Source: an uncultured Pseudomonadota bacterium
GTDB taxonomy: Bacteria; Pseudomonadota; Gammaproteobacteria; Burkholderiales; JALYOK01
Assembly: GCA_902826775.1 (NCBI GenBank)
Contig: CADEHE010000017.1
Coordinates: 22,162-86,161 of the forward strand
Reading direction: 5' to 3'
DNA length: 64,000 nucleotides
A program made the translations under genes and the position numbers. Below are positions 24,299-32,359 of this stretch, in pieces. The notes beneath the pieces are model-generated. The model was given only the letters and a program-made list of their open reading frames with translations. It made no database searches and had not been told where the DNA came from. The number at the start of each line of letters is the position of its first letter. Position 1 is the stretch's first letter.

Positions 24299-26485
24299 TC
24301 AGTGGTCGCGATCCAACATCTCTACGATCGCTTTTCCGTCGACAGTCGCTGCCGGCCGCACGTTGAGGATGCGCATCACAGTGGGGGCAATGTCGATGTT
24401 GCGCACCGTATCGAGACGCCCGTTGCGGCGAATGTCAGGGCCGGAAGCGAACAAGATCGCGCTCATCGATGGCACGCTGGAGTCGTAACCATGCGCGCCG
24501 TAAAAATTAGGCACCGAGTACACGCTGCTTACCGACGGATCGCTATCGCCCAAGCGCGCGACAACCGGAATTTGTGTGCCGTCAAAATTGTAGCCTTCGC
24601 CAAGCTGTGCGAATACGTCGCCGAAGTCCTGGCCGATATTCTTGTCGACACAGAATCCGGGTTGGCCGCAACCAGACGGACGCGTGTAAACATGAGAAAA
24701 CAGCGGCCGCGCTTTAGGGTTGTAGTAGGCATTCGGGTCCTTGGCGTTGCGCAGCGCAGTGGCTACCGCGCCGACGATGGCATCGAACGCAACAGGCGCG
24801 ACGCTGCCGTTGGCTTCGCGTCCTTGCAGATTTACGTAGATGTTGACGGCGGGGCCTGAAGTGCGCACACCTAACACACTGGTATCGACGCCAGCGTTGC
24901 GAAGCACCTCGGTGATATTGACCGCGGTGTGAAACGGCGCCATGCCATGGTCGGACACCACCAGGACATTGCTAAGCGGGCGGCCGCGGCGGTCCACGCC
25001 GAGTGAGCTGACGACGCGCTCCACCGCCGCATCGGCCTGCTGGTAGGCGAATTTGAGGTAGCGCTCGTAGCGCGCCTTTTTTGCTTCGTCTTGCCCAGTC
25101 GCGCCCGCGGGTTTGCCCGGCTTGCCGATGCTGGCAGCGTCCAAGAAGTTCGTGGCTTGGCGCGGGTCGGTTAGCGTGAACTGATGTCCTGAGCCATCCG
25201 GCTGCTCAAAGTAGATCATGACCAGATCGGCATCTGGATTGCTGGCGATGGCGCGCAGTGCGATCCTAGTTTGATACTCAGTGAAGGAACGCACTTGATC
25301 CTGATAGGCCGCCTCCAGTTCCAGGTCGGGAAAGTTTGCGAACCCTGGGCTAAGACGTTCTGGAATGCGAAAGTCAGGCTGCGGCGCCCAATAGCCGACG
25401 TTATTGTTGATGTCATCAACCGCACTGATCACCGGCGCATTGCGCGGGATGAAATTTGCCCCGTAGCGCACCAGGCGTACGTTTGCAAGATCCGGAGCGA
25501 GTGCACTGACGAAAAACGCGGTTCCAATCTTGTTGCCCGAGCCTTCAAAAAAGAAGTCGTCCGATTTTCCGTCGACCCGTATGCGAGCCGGACCGGTGAC
25601 GGGCAGCGCAAACGGCCCCGCCGTTATGCCGGCGGCGGCGTCAAACACGACCAATCGATCGAAGTTTGTGACCCCGTCATTGCTGGAGTCCAGGGCCGCG
25701 ACTTTAATGTCATAGCGCAGGCTGAGCGTAGCACTGCTGGTGTTGCTGCAAGTTCCCGCGCTGCTAGGCGCGCAGAAAACCGTTTCGATCGCACTTGCGG
25801 TAACTTTGACTGGCCCATGCGACACCAATCCGGCGGTCTGAATTTGCTGCACGAGCGAGCTGTCCGCGTCGACGAAATCTGTGGCGCGCAATTCGAAACC
25901 GCGCGCGCCGAGGCCGCCGAAGGCGCCGAATGGCAGGGTGTAATCAGTTATCCGTCGCGGATCTGCAGGCTGAACCAAGGTCCCGCTGATGCGAATATCG
26001 GCACCGTCACTGCCGGGCCACGTCGCAGTGACCACTTTCTTGCCCGCTCGCCGCAACTGAACCCAGATCGGCTCGGCGGTGGGTGCGAGGCTCTCTCCCA
26101 ATGGGCTGATTTGGTAGCCGCCTATCGGCGCGCCAAAACCGCTGATTCCAGTGCCGATGGGCGATGCTACCGCGTGAAAGGTGTTGGCTGGGATATCGTT
26201 GTTCACCGCAGTAGAGCCGGTCGCGATGGCGATGTGGCTCACCGCGGTAAGCGAGGGCGTCGCGGTGATGTTCTGCTCCGCCACGCTGCCGTGACGTTGT
26301 AGCCGCCCGAGACCGGTGCGCCGGTCTAGTATGCCTCGGCGCAGGTATTGCGCGATTAAGTCGGGCTTTGCGCCATCGAGAGAGATCACCACAACCTTGG
26401 GCGCCGCAGCGGCATCCGCTGATGCAAATAAAGCCAATACAGGGACGAGAATGACCCCGGCAGCAAGTAAAACTCTCGCCTTCAT
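24299..26485 (-). CDS. Secreted alkaline phosphatase/nucleotide pyrophosphatase family protein
   Basis: About 728 residues from the ATG preceded by GGAGG; it starts with a signal peptide (MKARVLLAAGVILVPVLALFASADAAAA). The alkaline-phosphatase superfamily core shows VVISLDGAKPDLI (first metal Asp), TATPSLTAVSHIAIATGS with the Thr nucleophile (about residue 76), MIYFEQPDGSGHQF and VVSDHGMAPFH (further metal ligands). This is the type I phosphodiesterase/nucleotide pyrophosphatase pattern. Residues about 180-330 form a large insertion of unknown role. It would hydrolyse nucleotides or other phosphodiesters outside the cytoplasm, in keeping with its phosphodiesterase neighbours and the Pho-box-like promoter. 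Confidence 0.88.
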   Translation of the reverse strand: MKARVLLAAGVILVPVLALFASADAAAAPKVVVISLDGAKPDLIAQYLRRGILDRRTGLGRLQRHGSVAEQNITATPSLTAVSHIAIATGSTAVNNDIPANTFHAVASPIGTGISGFGAPIGGYQISPLGESLAPTAEPIWVQLRRAGKKVVTATWPGSDGADIRISGTLVQPADPRRITDYTLPFGAFGGLGARGFELRATDFVDADSSLVQQIQTAGLVSHGPVKVTASAIETVFCAPSSAGTCSNTSSATLSLRYDIKVAALDSSNDGVTNFDRLVVFDAAAGITAGPFALPVTGPARIRVDGKSDDFFFEGSGNKIGTAFFVSALAPDLANVRLVRYGANFIPRNAPVISAVDDINNNVGYWAPQPDFRIPERLSPGFANFPDLELEAAYQDQVRSFTEYQTRIALRAIASNPDADLVMIYFEQPDGSGHQFTLTDPRQATNFLDAASIGKPGKPAGATGQDEAKKARYERYLKFAYQQADAAVERVVSSLGVDRRGRPLSNVLVVSDHGMAPFHTAVNITEVLRNAGVDTSVLGVRTSGPAVNIYVNLQGREANGSVAPVAFDAIVGAVATALRNAKDPNAYYNPKARPLFSHVYTRPSGCGQPGFCVDKNIGQDFGDVFAQLGEGYNFDGTQIPVVARLGDSDPSVSSVYSVPNFYGAHGYDSSVPSMSAILFASGPDIRRNGRLDTVRNIDIAPTVMRILNVRPAATVDGKAIVEMLDRDH

Positions 26486-26530
26486 AGGTATACCCTCCAG
26501 TGGTTGGTGCAAGTTCCGATTCAGGAGGGG

Positions 26531-26564
26531 AGCTTACCCGCGCAATCTGACAGCGCGATGAACT
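26531..26564 (-). promoter_or_regulatory. Pho-box-like promoter of the phosphatase gene
   Basis: On the minus strand: AGTTCAT-CGCG-CTGTCAG (26564 to 26547), ten bases, then TAAGCT (26536 to 26531). The second half-site matches at six of seven positions, the first at four. The downstream part CTGTCAGATTGC and G.GTA repeats the phoD promoter at 19069-19091, at nearly the same distance from the start codon. Confidence 0.48.
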
Positions 26565-26583
26565 AGCGCTGATCCGTTCAGCG

Positions 26584-27375
26584 TCAGTGACCGAACATCT
26601 CGTAAAGAGTAAGCATGATCTCGACCACGATAAGGATGACGATGTACCACTCGACACGCAGCGAGTGGCGGCTGTGGATCAGCTCGAGTAAGGTTTCGGC
26701 GGTGCGCGAAATCACCCGCAACTTCTGCTCCAGAATTTCATGGCGCTCGCGCAGTTCAAACTCGTCTTCGAGGCGAATGAAAAGACCTTCGAGCTCAGGG
26801 CGCTCCCATAGCAGCTCGGGCTTCTCCACCACTGCGACGCGGCCGACCATCAGGTGATCGACTTGCAGTGTGCCGCCGATATGCTTCAGCAGCTCGCTTG
26901 GATGACCGCCGATCTTGCCGGTTTGCTCCAACTGACGGGCAAGGGGTTCGGTGCGTTCGAATGCGGCGGCAACGCGGGATTCATACAACGCCAGCACCAC
27001 GCTCTTAGCCAGCGCGTCAGCGATGAGCTGCAGCCGCTCAATGGTGAGCTTTTCGACCGTGACGATGCCGCTGCTGATAGTTTCTTTCGCAGTCGGCGCT
27101 ACGCGCACGTCGACGGTCTCGAATTCGGGCGACGCGTACGCGTTGATTACTTTCGGGCGGATGGCTTCAAGAAACGACACCTCGTCTTGCGGGGCTGCGT
27201 TGAAGAAAACGACTGCGCCGTAGCGAAACAAAACCGCAATTCCAGGCCCTTGCAGTGCGACTGCGAGCGGCGTAGTGGCTAGTGTTTCTACGTTCTCCCA
27301 ACTGCGCAAGTCGAGCCGCTCGCCCACTAGCAAAGCGCGCGCTTTTACCGCCGACTGATCGAGACGTAACTCCAT
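26584..27375 (-). CDS. RMD1/DUF155 family membrane protein
   Basis: A 263-residue protein. The N-terminal part (ALQGPGIAVLFRYGAVVFFNAAP, then EKLTIERLQLIADALAKSVVLALYESRV) and the C-terminal half (LWERPELEGLFIRLEDEFELRERHEILEQKLRVI, ending in one membrane helix WYIVILIVVEIMLTLYEMF) are the RMD1 pattern, known from yeast sporulation proteins and present in many bacteria. The bacterial function is not established. The long C-terminal helix before the membrane segment is probably a coiled coil. It is 99 bp upstream of the phosphatase gene on the same strand; it may have its own promoter, divergent from the nuclease gene. Confidence 0.85.
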   Translation of the reverse strand: MELRLDQSAVKARALLVGERLDLRSWENVETLATTPLAVALQGPGIAVLFRYGAVVFFNAAPQDEVSFLEAIRPKVINAYASPEFETVDVRVAPTAKETISSGIVTVEKLTIERLQLIADALAKSVVLALYESRVAAAFERTEPLARQLEQTGKIGGHPSELLKHIGGTLQVDHLMVGRVAVVEKPELLWERPELEGLFIRLEDEFELRERHEILEQKLRVISRTAETLLELIHSRHSLRVEWYIVILIVVEIMLTLYEMFGH

Positions 27376-27570
27376 GAAGCGGACGCAGAGGACATAAAGG
27401 CGACAAGTCTAGCGCAGGTGTCCTTGTTGTGGTCCATTTGGGCTAGTGAACTTGCCAACGGTGCGTATCGAGCGGTCATGATCATTCGATAGCCTCGGGC
27501 GAATAAATCGCGGCAGCAGGTTCGCGCAAGACGAATCGCACAATGACCGCACCTTGCTGGAGGGTTAGAA

Positions 27571-30500
27571 ATGCCGATTCGTTCACTAATGTGCGCGGTT
27601 TTCCGTGCGCGCGCGTGCCTGCACATCTGTGTGGCAGTGTTGTCGTTAGGCGTTGCAGCCCATGCCGCGGCTGCCGGTAACGTCGTTATCAGCCAAGTCT
27701 ATGGCGGCGGCGGCAATAGCGGCGCGAGCCTGCGCAACGACTTCGTCGAGCTGTTCAACCGCAGCGCCGATCCTGTCGATCTAGGCGGTTGGTGCCTGCA
27801 GTATGCGAGCAGCACCGGCGCCTTTACCTTAGCCAACAATCAAAACGTGCCGCTCAGTGGCACGATCCAGCCGGGCGGATACTTTCTAGTGCAACTCGGG
27901 CAGGGCGCCGGCGGCACGCAGGCGTTGCCAACCCCCGACGGCAGCGGCCTCACCGCCATGTCGGCCACCGCCGGCAAGCTCGCACTGCTCAATAGCTGTG
28001 CCACGGCGTTTGGGGATGCTGAACCCGTAGTTGGCGGGCGCGTGAGTGATTTTGTTGGCTATGGCACTGCGAATCGGTTCGAGGCTGCGGCAGCACCGGC
28101 GCTTAACAACACAAGCGCGGCCTTCCGCGCCGCGGGGGGCTGCGTCGACAGCGACAACAATGCCGCCGATTTCTCCACTGCGTCTGCCTCGCCTCGCAAT
28201 AGCGCAAGTCCGCGTGGTTCTTGCGGTCCCCTCAATCAGCCGGTGGTGCCGATTTGTCCGGCGACGTTCGCCGTGGCGGCGGGCGTCGGTGGCACACAAA
28301 CCGTTTCCGCGTCGGATGCTGACGGCGTCGTGGTGAACGCAGCCATTACTGGTATCCCCGTGGTTGGGATTACGCTAACGAACTTCACGCCGGCGATCGC
28401 GAACGGCGGCTCGGCGACCGCGACTCTACAAGTTAGCGCGGCATTGTCCGCCGGAACTTATCCGGTGCAAGTGGCGTTCACCAACGCCGATGCAGTGCCG
28501 CAATCGGCAGCGTGCAGCGTGAATGTCTCGGTGGGCACACCCAGCTCGGTACGCATTCGTGATATTCAAGGCAGTGCCCACCTTTCGCCGCTGCGTGGCC
28601 AGGCCGTTAGCGGCGTGCCGGGCATCGTCACCGCTCGAACCACCAACGGCTTCTGGTTCCAGGATCCGAGTCCGGATGCGAATCTCGCCACGTCCGAAGC
28701 GATCTTTGTGTTCACTGGCGCCGCGCCGGGGGTTAATGCGGGTGACTCGGTCCTGGTGTCTGGCAGCGTTAGCGAGTTTCGTCCAGGGGGCACCGGCGGC
28801 CTGGCCAACCTGACGACCACCGAAATCGTAAACCCTTCGGTCGCGACCATATCCACCGGGAACGCGCTGCCTCCTGCCGTGCTCATCGGCGCCGGAGGGC
28901 GTGTGCCGCCGACCAAAGTGATCGACGACGACGCGTCGGGGGATGTTGAAACCAGCGGCAGCTTTGACGCGATTCAAGACGGTATCGATTTTTACGAGAG
29001 CTTGGAAGGCATGCGCGTGCAACTGAACAATGCGGTCGCGGTTGGGCCGACGAACGGTTTCGGCGAAATCCCGGTGTTGGTTGACGCCGGCGCGGGCGCC
29101 ACGCTACGCAGCAGCCGCGGCGGCATCGTGATTGCAGCAGACGATTTCAACCCGGAGCGCGTTGTTCTCGACGATCTGTTGCAGCCGGTGCCCGCAGTGA
29201 ATGTCAATGACGCCGCGGCATTAGTCACCGGCGTTCTTGACTACAGTTTCGGCAACTACAAGCTATTGGTTACGGCTGTCCCCGTTTTTCTTAGCGGCGG
29301 GCTAGCGCCGGAAACGACCGCGCCGGCCAGTCCAGGCCAACTTACTGTAGCTTCATTCAACGTGGAGAATTTGGATCCGACTGATGCGGCGAGCAAGTTC
29401 CAGGTTTTGGCCGCACAGATCGTTTCGAACTTGCGTGCGCCAGACATCGTCGGATTGATGGAAGTGCAGGACAACAACGGCGCGACCAACGACGCCATCG
29501 TTGACGCCAGCACCACATTCAGCACGCTAATCGCCGCGATTCAGGCGGCCGGTGGACCCGCGTACCAGTTCCGGCAAATCAATCCCGTCGATGATCAAGA
29601 CGGCGGCGAGCCGGGCGGCAATATTCGTGTGGGGTTCTTGTTTAACCCTGCGCGCGTCACGTTTGTCGATCGGCCGGGCGGCGGCTCGAGCACCGCGACG
29701 ACCGTGGTGCCTGTTGCCGGCGGACCGGCCTTGTCGGCGAGCCCCGGACGCATAGATCCGAACAATGTGGCGTTTGCATCAAGCCGCAAACCGTTGGCTG
29801 GCGAATTCATGTTCAATGGCCGCCGCTTGTTCGTCATCGCCAACCACTTTAACTCCAAGGGCGGCGATCAGCCGCTGTTCGGGCACTTCCAGCCGCCACA
29901 GCGTTCAAGCGAGGCGCAGCGCGAGCAGCAAGCGACGATTGTGCGCAACTTCGTGCAATCGATACTGGCGCTCGACTCGCACGCAAACGTGATCGTGCTC
30001 GGCGATCTCAATGACTTCGAATTCTCCACAACGCTAAATATCCTCAAGGCCGCATCCCTGATAGATTTGGTCGAGACCTTGCCGCCAGAAGAACGCTACA
30101 CGTACGTGTTTGACGGCAATTCACAGGTACTCGATCACATCTTGGTAAGCAGCGCGCTGGCCACGCAAGCCGCGCCGCAATACGACATCGTGCACGTCAA
30201 TAGCGAGTTCGCCGCGCAAGTCAGCGATCACGAACCCGAGGTGGTGCGTTTGTCGTTGGCGGGGGCGGCTGTAGATGTTAGCGCTCAGGTTAGCGTCAGT
30301 CGCTCGGGTCTGGTGTTTACTCGCGGTTCGCAAACCTTCAATGGCACGATAACCGTCAGCAATGTCGGCACCGCAAGCATCGGGGGGCCGCTGCAAGTGC
30401 GCTTGGACGGCTTGCCCAGTGGCGTAACGCTGGTTAATGCAAGCGGCTTTAATGCGGGCGCGCCGTACCTTGCATCCCCTGCTGGTTTGGGCGCCGGGCA

Positions 30501-30585
30501 GTCGACCACGCTCTCACTGCGCTTCTCCAACCCATCGCGCGTACCGCTTAACTATTCGGTGCGCGTGTTTTCCGGCAGCTTCTAA
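27571..30585 (+). CDS. Extracellular nuclease with lamin-tail and EEP domains (ExeM/NucH-like)
   Basis: A 1004-residue secreted protein. After a signal peptide comes a lamin-tail domain (about residues 32-150: NVVISQVYGGGGNSGASLRNDFVELFNRSADPVDLGGWCLQY), an Ig-like and OB-like middle part, and an endonuclease/exonuclease/phosphatase domain from about residue 594: VASFNVENLDPTD, DIVGLMEVQDNNG, NIRVGFLFNP, IANHFNSKGGD, VIVLGDLNDFE and VSDHEPEVVRL, covering the metal and catalytic residues. The C-terminus is a further beta-sandwich. ExeM/NucH-type enzymes are extracellular DNases. It has no PEP-CTERM tail of its own, though two PEP-CTERM genes follow directly. In this setting it could free phosphate from extracellular DNA. 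Confidence 0.88.
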   Translation: MPIRSLMCAVFRARACLHICVAVLSLGVAAHAAAAGNVVISQVYGGGGNSGASLRNDFVELFNRSADPVDLGGWCLQYASSTGAFTLANNQNVPLSGTIQPGGYFLVQLGQGAGGTQALPTPDGSGLTAMSATAGKLALLNSCATAFGDAEPVVGGRVSDFVGYGTANRFEAAAAPALNNTSAAFRAAGGCVDSDNNAADFSTASASPRNSASPRGSCGPLNQPVVPICPATFAVAAGVGGTQTVSASDADGVVVNAAITGIPVVGITLTNFTPAIANGGSATATLQVSAALSAGTYPVQVAFTNADAVPQSAACSVNVSVGTPSSVRIRDIQGSAHLSPLRGQAVSGVPGIVTARTTNGFWFQDPSPDANLATSEAIFVFTGAAPGVNAGDSVLVSGSVSEFRPGGTGGLANLTTTEIVNPSVATISTGNALPPAVLIGAGGRVPPTKVIDDDASGDVETSGSFDAIQDGIDFYESLEGMRVQLNNAVAVGPTNGFGEIPVLVDAGAGATLRSSRGGIVIAADDFNPERVVLDDLLQPVPAVNVNDAAALVTGVLDYSFGNYKLLVTAVPVFLSGGLAPETTAPASPGQLTVASFNVENLDPTDAASKFQVLAAQIVSNLRAPDIVGLMEVQDNNGATNDAIVDASTTFSTLIAAIQAAGGPAYQFRQINPVDDQDGGEPGGNIRVGFLFNPARVTFVDRPGGGSSTATTVVPVAGGPALSASPGRIDPNNVAFASSRKPLAGEFMFNGRRLFVIANHFNSKGGDQPLFGHFQPPQRSSEAQREQQATIVRNFVQSILALDSHANVIVLGDLNDFEFSTTLNILKAASLIDLVETLPPEERYTYVFDGNSQVLDHILVSSALATQAAPQYDIVHVNSEFAAQVSDHEPEVVRLSLAGAAVDVSAQVSVSRSGLVFTRGSQTFNGTITVSNVGTASIGGPLQVRLDGLPSGVTLVNASGFNAGAPYLASPAGLGAGQSTTLSLRFSNPSRVPLNYSVRVFSGSF

Positions 30586-30600
30586 CAACGGGACAAAATC

Positions 30601-31308
30601 ATGACTTCAGCTTTGTTCAAGTTAGTCTCCCGTGTTCTCGCCGTCCTGCTCGTCGCGCTGGCGCTGGGGCAGCAAACGGCGAGCGCTCAGAGCTATCTAG
30701 TTTCGGTGGATACCTCCCGCATTCAGAGTTTGGCGGGGTTCCTGGACTTTCAGTTCAACCCTTCGGTTGCGACCGCACCGGCGGCAGTGGTCCACGTGCA
30801 GTTCGCGAACGTCTTCGACACAGTCTTTACTGGTAGCGCTGCAATAGAGGGCAACGTCGTCGTCGCGTCGTCGGCGCCGCTGCTTGACTTTAGCATGGGC
30901 AATTCAACCGCGTTTAACGACTTGCTACAGCCGGTGAATTTCGGCAGCAGGTTATCTTTTGCATTAAATTTTACCGGTGACTTCTTGACGGCAAGCGGTG
31001 CCGACGCAACTGCGTTCTCGCTCACTCTCTTGGCTGACGACATGATCTCACCGCTGTTGACGATGGACGCCTTTGGCACTGTCGCTACCTTCGACTTGCA
31101 GCCTGGCGGGCCGATTTCTATCAGCACGTTTCCAGTTGATCTCGCCACGCCCGCTTCGGTGGTGCAAATTAGCCCGGTGCCCGAAGCGCAGCAATACACG
31201 ATGCTCACCATCGGTCTGGCCGTCGTCGGCGCTTGGGTTCGAGGCCGTCGCGGCAAGAGCATGCAGGAGGGTTACTCGAGCCCGTTATCCAAAATAGAAG
31301 GGATCTAA
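30601..31308 (+). CDS. PEP-CTERM protein
   Basis: A 235-residue secreted protein with signal peptide (VLAVLLVALALGQQTASAQ) and a beta-rich domain. The sorting signal is VPEAQQYTMLTIGLAVVGAWVRGRRGK (about residues 193-219), with PEP-type motif, membrane helix and basic cluster. The exosortase of this locus would cut at it. Unusually about 16 residues follow the basic cluster (SMQEGYSSPLSKIEGI). The domain, starting YLVSVDTSRIQSLAGFLDFQFNP, is a recurrent small PEP-CTERM family of unknown function. It lies 15 bp after the nuclease gene and 5 bp before the next PEP-CTERM gene. Confidence 0.85.
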   Translation: MTSALFKLVSRVLAVLLVALALGQQTASAQSYLVSVDTSRIQSLAGFLDFQFNPSVATAPAAVVHVQFANVFDTVFTGSAAIEGNVVVASSAPLLDFSMGNSTAFNDLLQPVNFGSRLSFALNFTGDFLTASGADATAFSLTLLADDMISPLLTMDAFGTVATFDLQPGGPISISTFPVDLATPASVVQISPVPEAQQYTMLTIGLAVVGAWVRGRRGKSMQEGYSSPLSKIEGI

Positions 31309-31313
31309 ACGAA

Positions 31314-32102
31314 ATGAAGTACTCGAAAGCAACAAATAAGAGGCTCCTGGCGGTTCTCTTGGCTGCGGTAACAGTATCGGCTAACGCGGCGCTTACTACC
31401 GCAGGGGACCTCGCGTTTACGGCGTTCAATGCCGATGAAGATGGTTGGTCAATGGTTGCGCTCAAAGATATCGACGCAAACACGACCGTCTACTTCTCGG
31501 ACAATGAGTGGAATGGTCTTGCGATCGGTAGCGGAGGCGCGTTTAATACTGGTGAAAGCTTTCACCAGTGGGTCAGCGGAGCGAGTGCCATAACCGCCGG
31601 GACGGTGATTCGATTTAGCGCCATCGACAATGCGACCAGTCTCGCGGCATCGGTGGGAGCCTTGACACGTGCAACGGTGTCGGGTAGCGCGAACTATGGC
31701 GCCAACCAAACCGCGGATACGGTTTATGCGTATCTCGGGGCATCGCCAACTGCCCCAACAACGTTCTTGGGTGCGATAACGAATAACGGGGCAGGATTCA
31801 ATGCTACCGAGGGGTTGATCACAAACACGGGCCTCAGTCTCGGTACTAGCGCAATCAAACTTACCGGATCGTCAGATTACGCCGAATACACAGGGATTCG
31901 CAGTGGTAAGAATGCGTTTGCTGAGTATCTGCCTTTAGTAGGAAATGTGGCGAACTGGAACGTATTGGGTGACGGTGCTTTCGCCGCGAACGTGCCCGAT
32001 ACAACGGCCTTTACCGTCACTCCAGTACCGGAAGCATCCGAATACATGATGATGCTCGCGGGACTTGGATTGGTTGGTGCCGCCGTTCGCAAGCGCCGGT
32101 AG
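31314..32102 (+). CDS. PEP-CTERM protein
   Basis: A 262-residue secreted protein starting MKYSKATNKRLLAVLLAAVTVSANA and ending with a textbook tail, VPEASEYMMMLAGLGLVGAAVRKRR. The mature part (DLAFTAFNADEDGWSMVALKDIDANTTVYFSDNEWNG) looks like a lamin-tail-related beta-sandwich, the same type of domain as at the N-terminus of the nuclease two genes upstream; that link is my reading. The start was chosen at the ATG giving the signal peptide; the frame is open further upstream into the neighbour. A weak hairpin (TTCGGC/GCCGAA, 32137-32151) follows the gene. Confidence 0.87.
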   Translation: MKYSKATNKRLLAVLLAAVTVSANAALTTAGDLAFTAFNADEDGWSMVALKDIDANTTVYFSDNEWNGLAIGSGGAFNTGESFHQWVSGASAITAGTVIRFSAIDNATSLAASVGALTRATVSGSANYGANQTADTVYAYLGASPTAPTTFLGAITNNGAGFNATEGLITNTGLSLGTSAIKLTGSSDYAEYTGIRSGKNAFAEYLPLVGNVANWNVLGDGAFAANVPDTTAFTVTPVPEASEYMMMLAGLGLVGAAVRKRR

Positions 32103-32359
32103 CGCCTTAGCTTCGTTTTCTCTCGACTCAAGAGCCTTCGGCATAGCCGAATCGCGAGCGCGCCCGGTAGGCTCCGCGCCATCGCCACGCAGTTGCCGCA
32201 CGGCGGTGGCGCACTCCCGGCCACTGGCGCTCGATCCGAGATCGCTCAAATCACCGCGCGCCGCCTACGATTGGATGGTGGCGCGTCGGTTCGTCCTACT
32301 GGCACAATAGCGAATCCCGATCTTGTGTGCTCGTGGCTAGCCCCCAGCAAAATCTCAGA

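Noticed and set aside
25271..26302. Plus-strand open frame of 343 codons
   Set aside because: It lies antisense to the phosphatase gene, whose catalytic motifs are complete.
27473..27506. Possible Pho-box before the extracellular nuclease (CGGTCAT, four bases, ATTCGAT, then GAATAA)
   Set aside because: Only the first half-site is good (six of seven); the second matches at three of seven, so it was not listed as a promoter.
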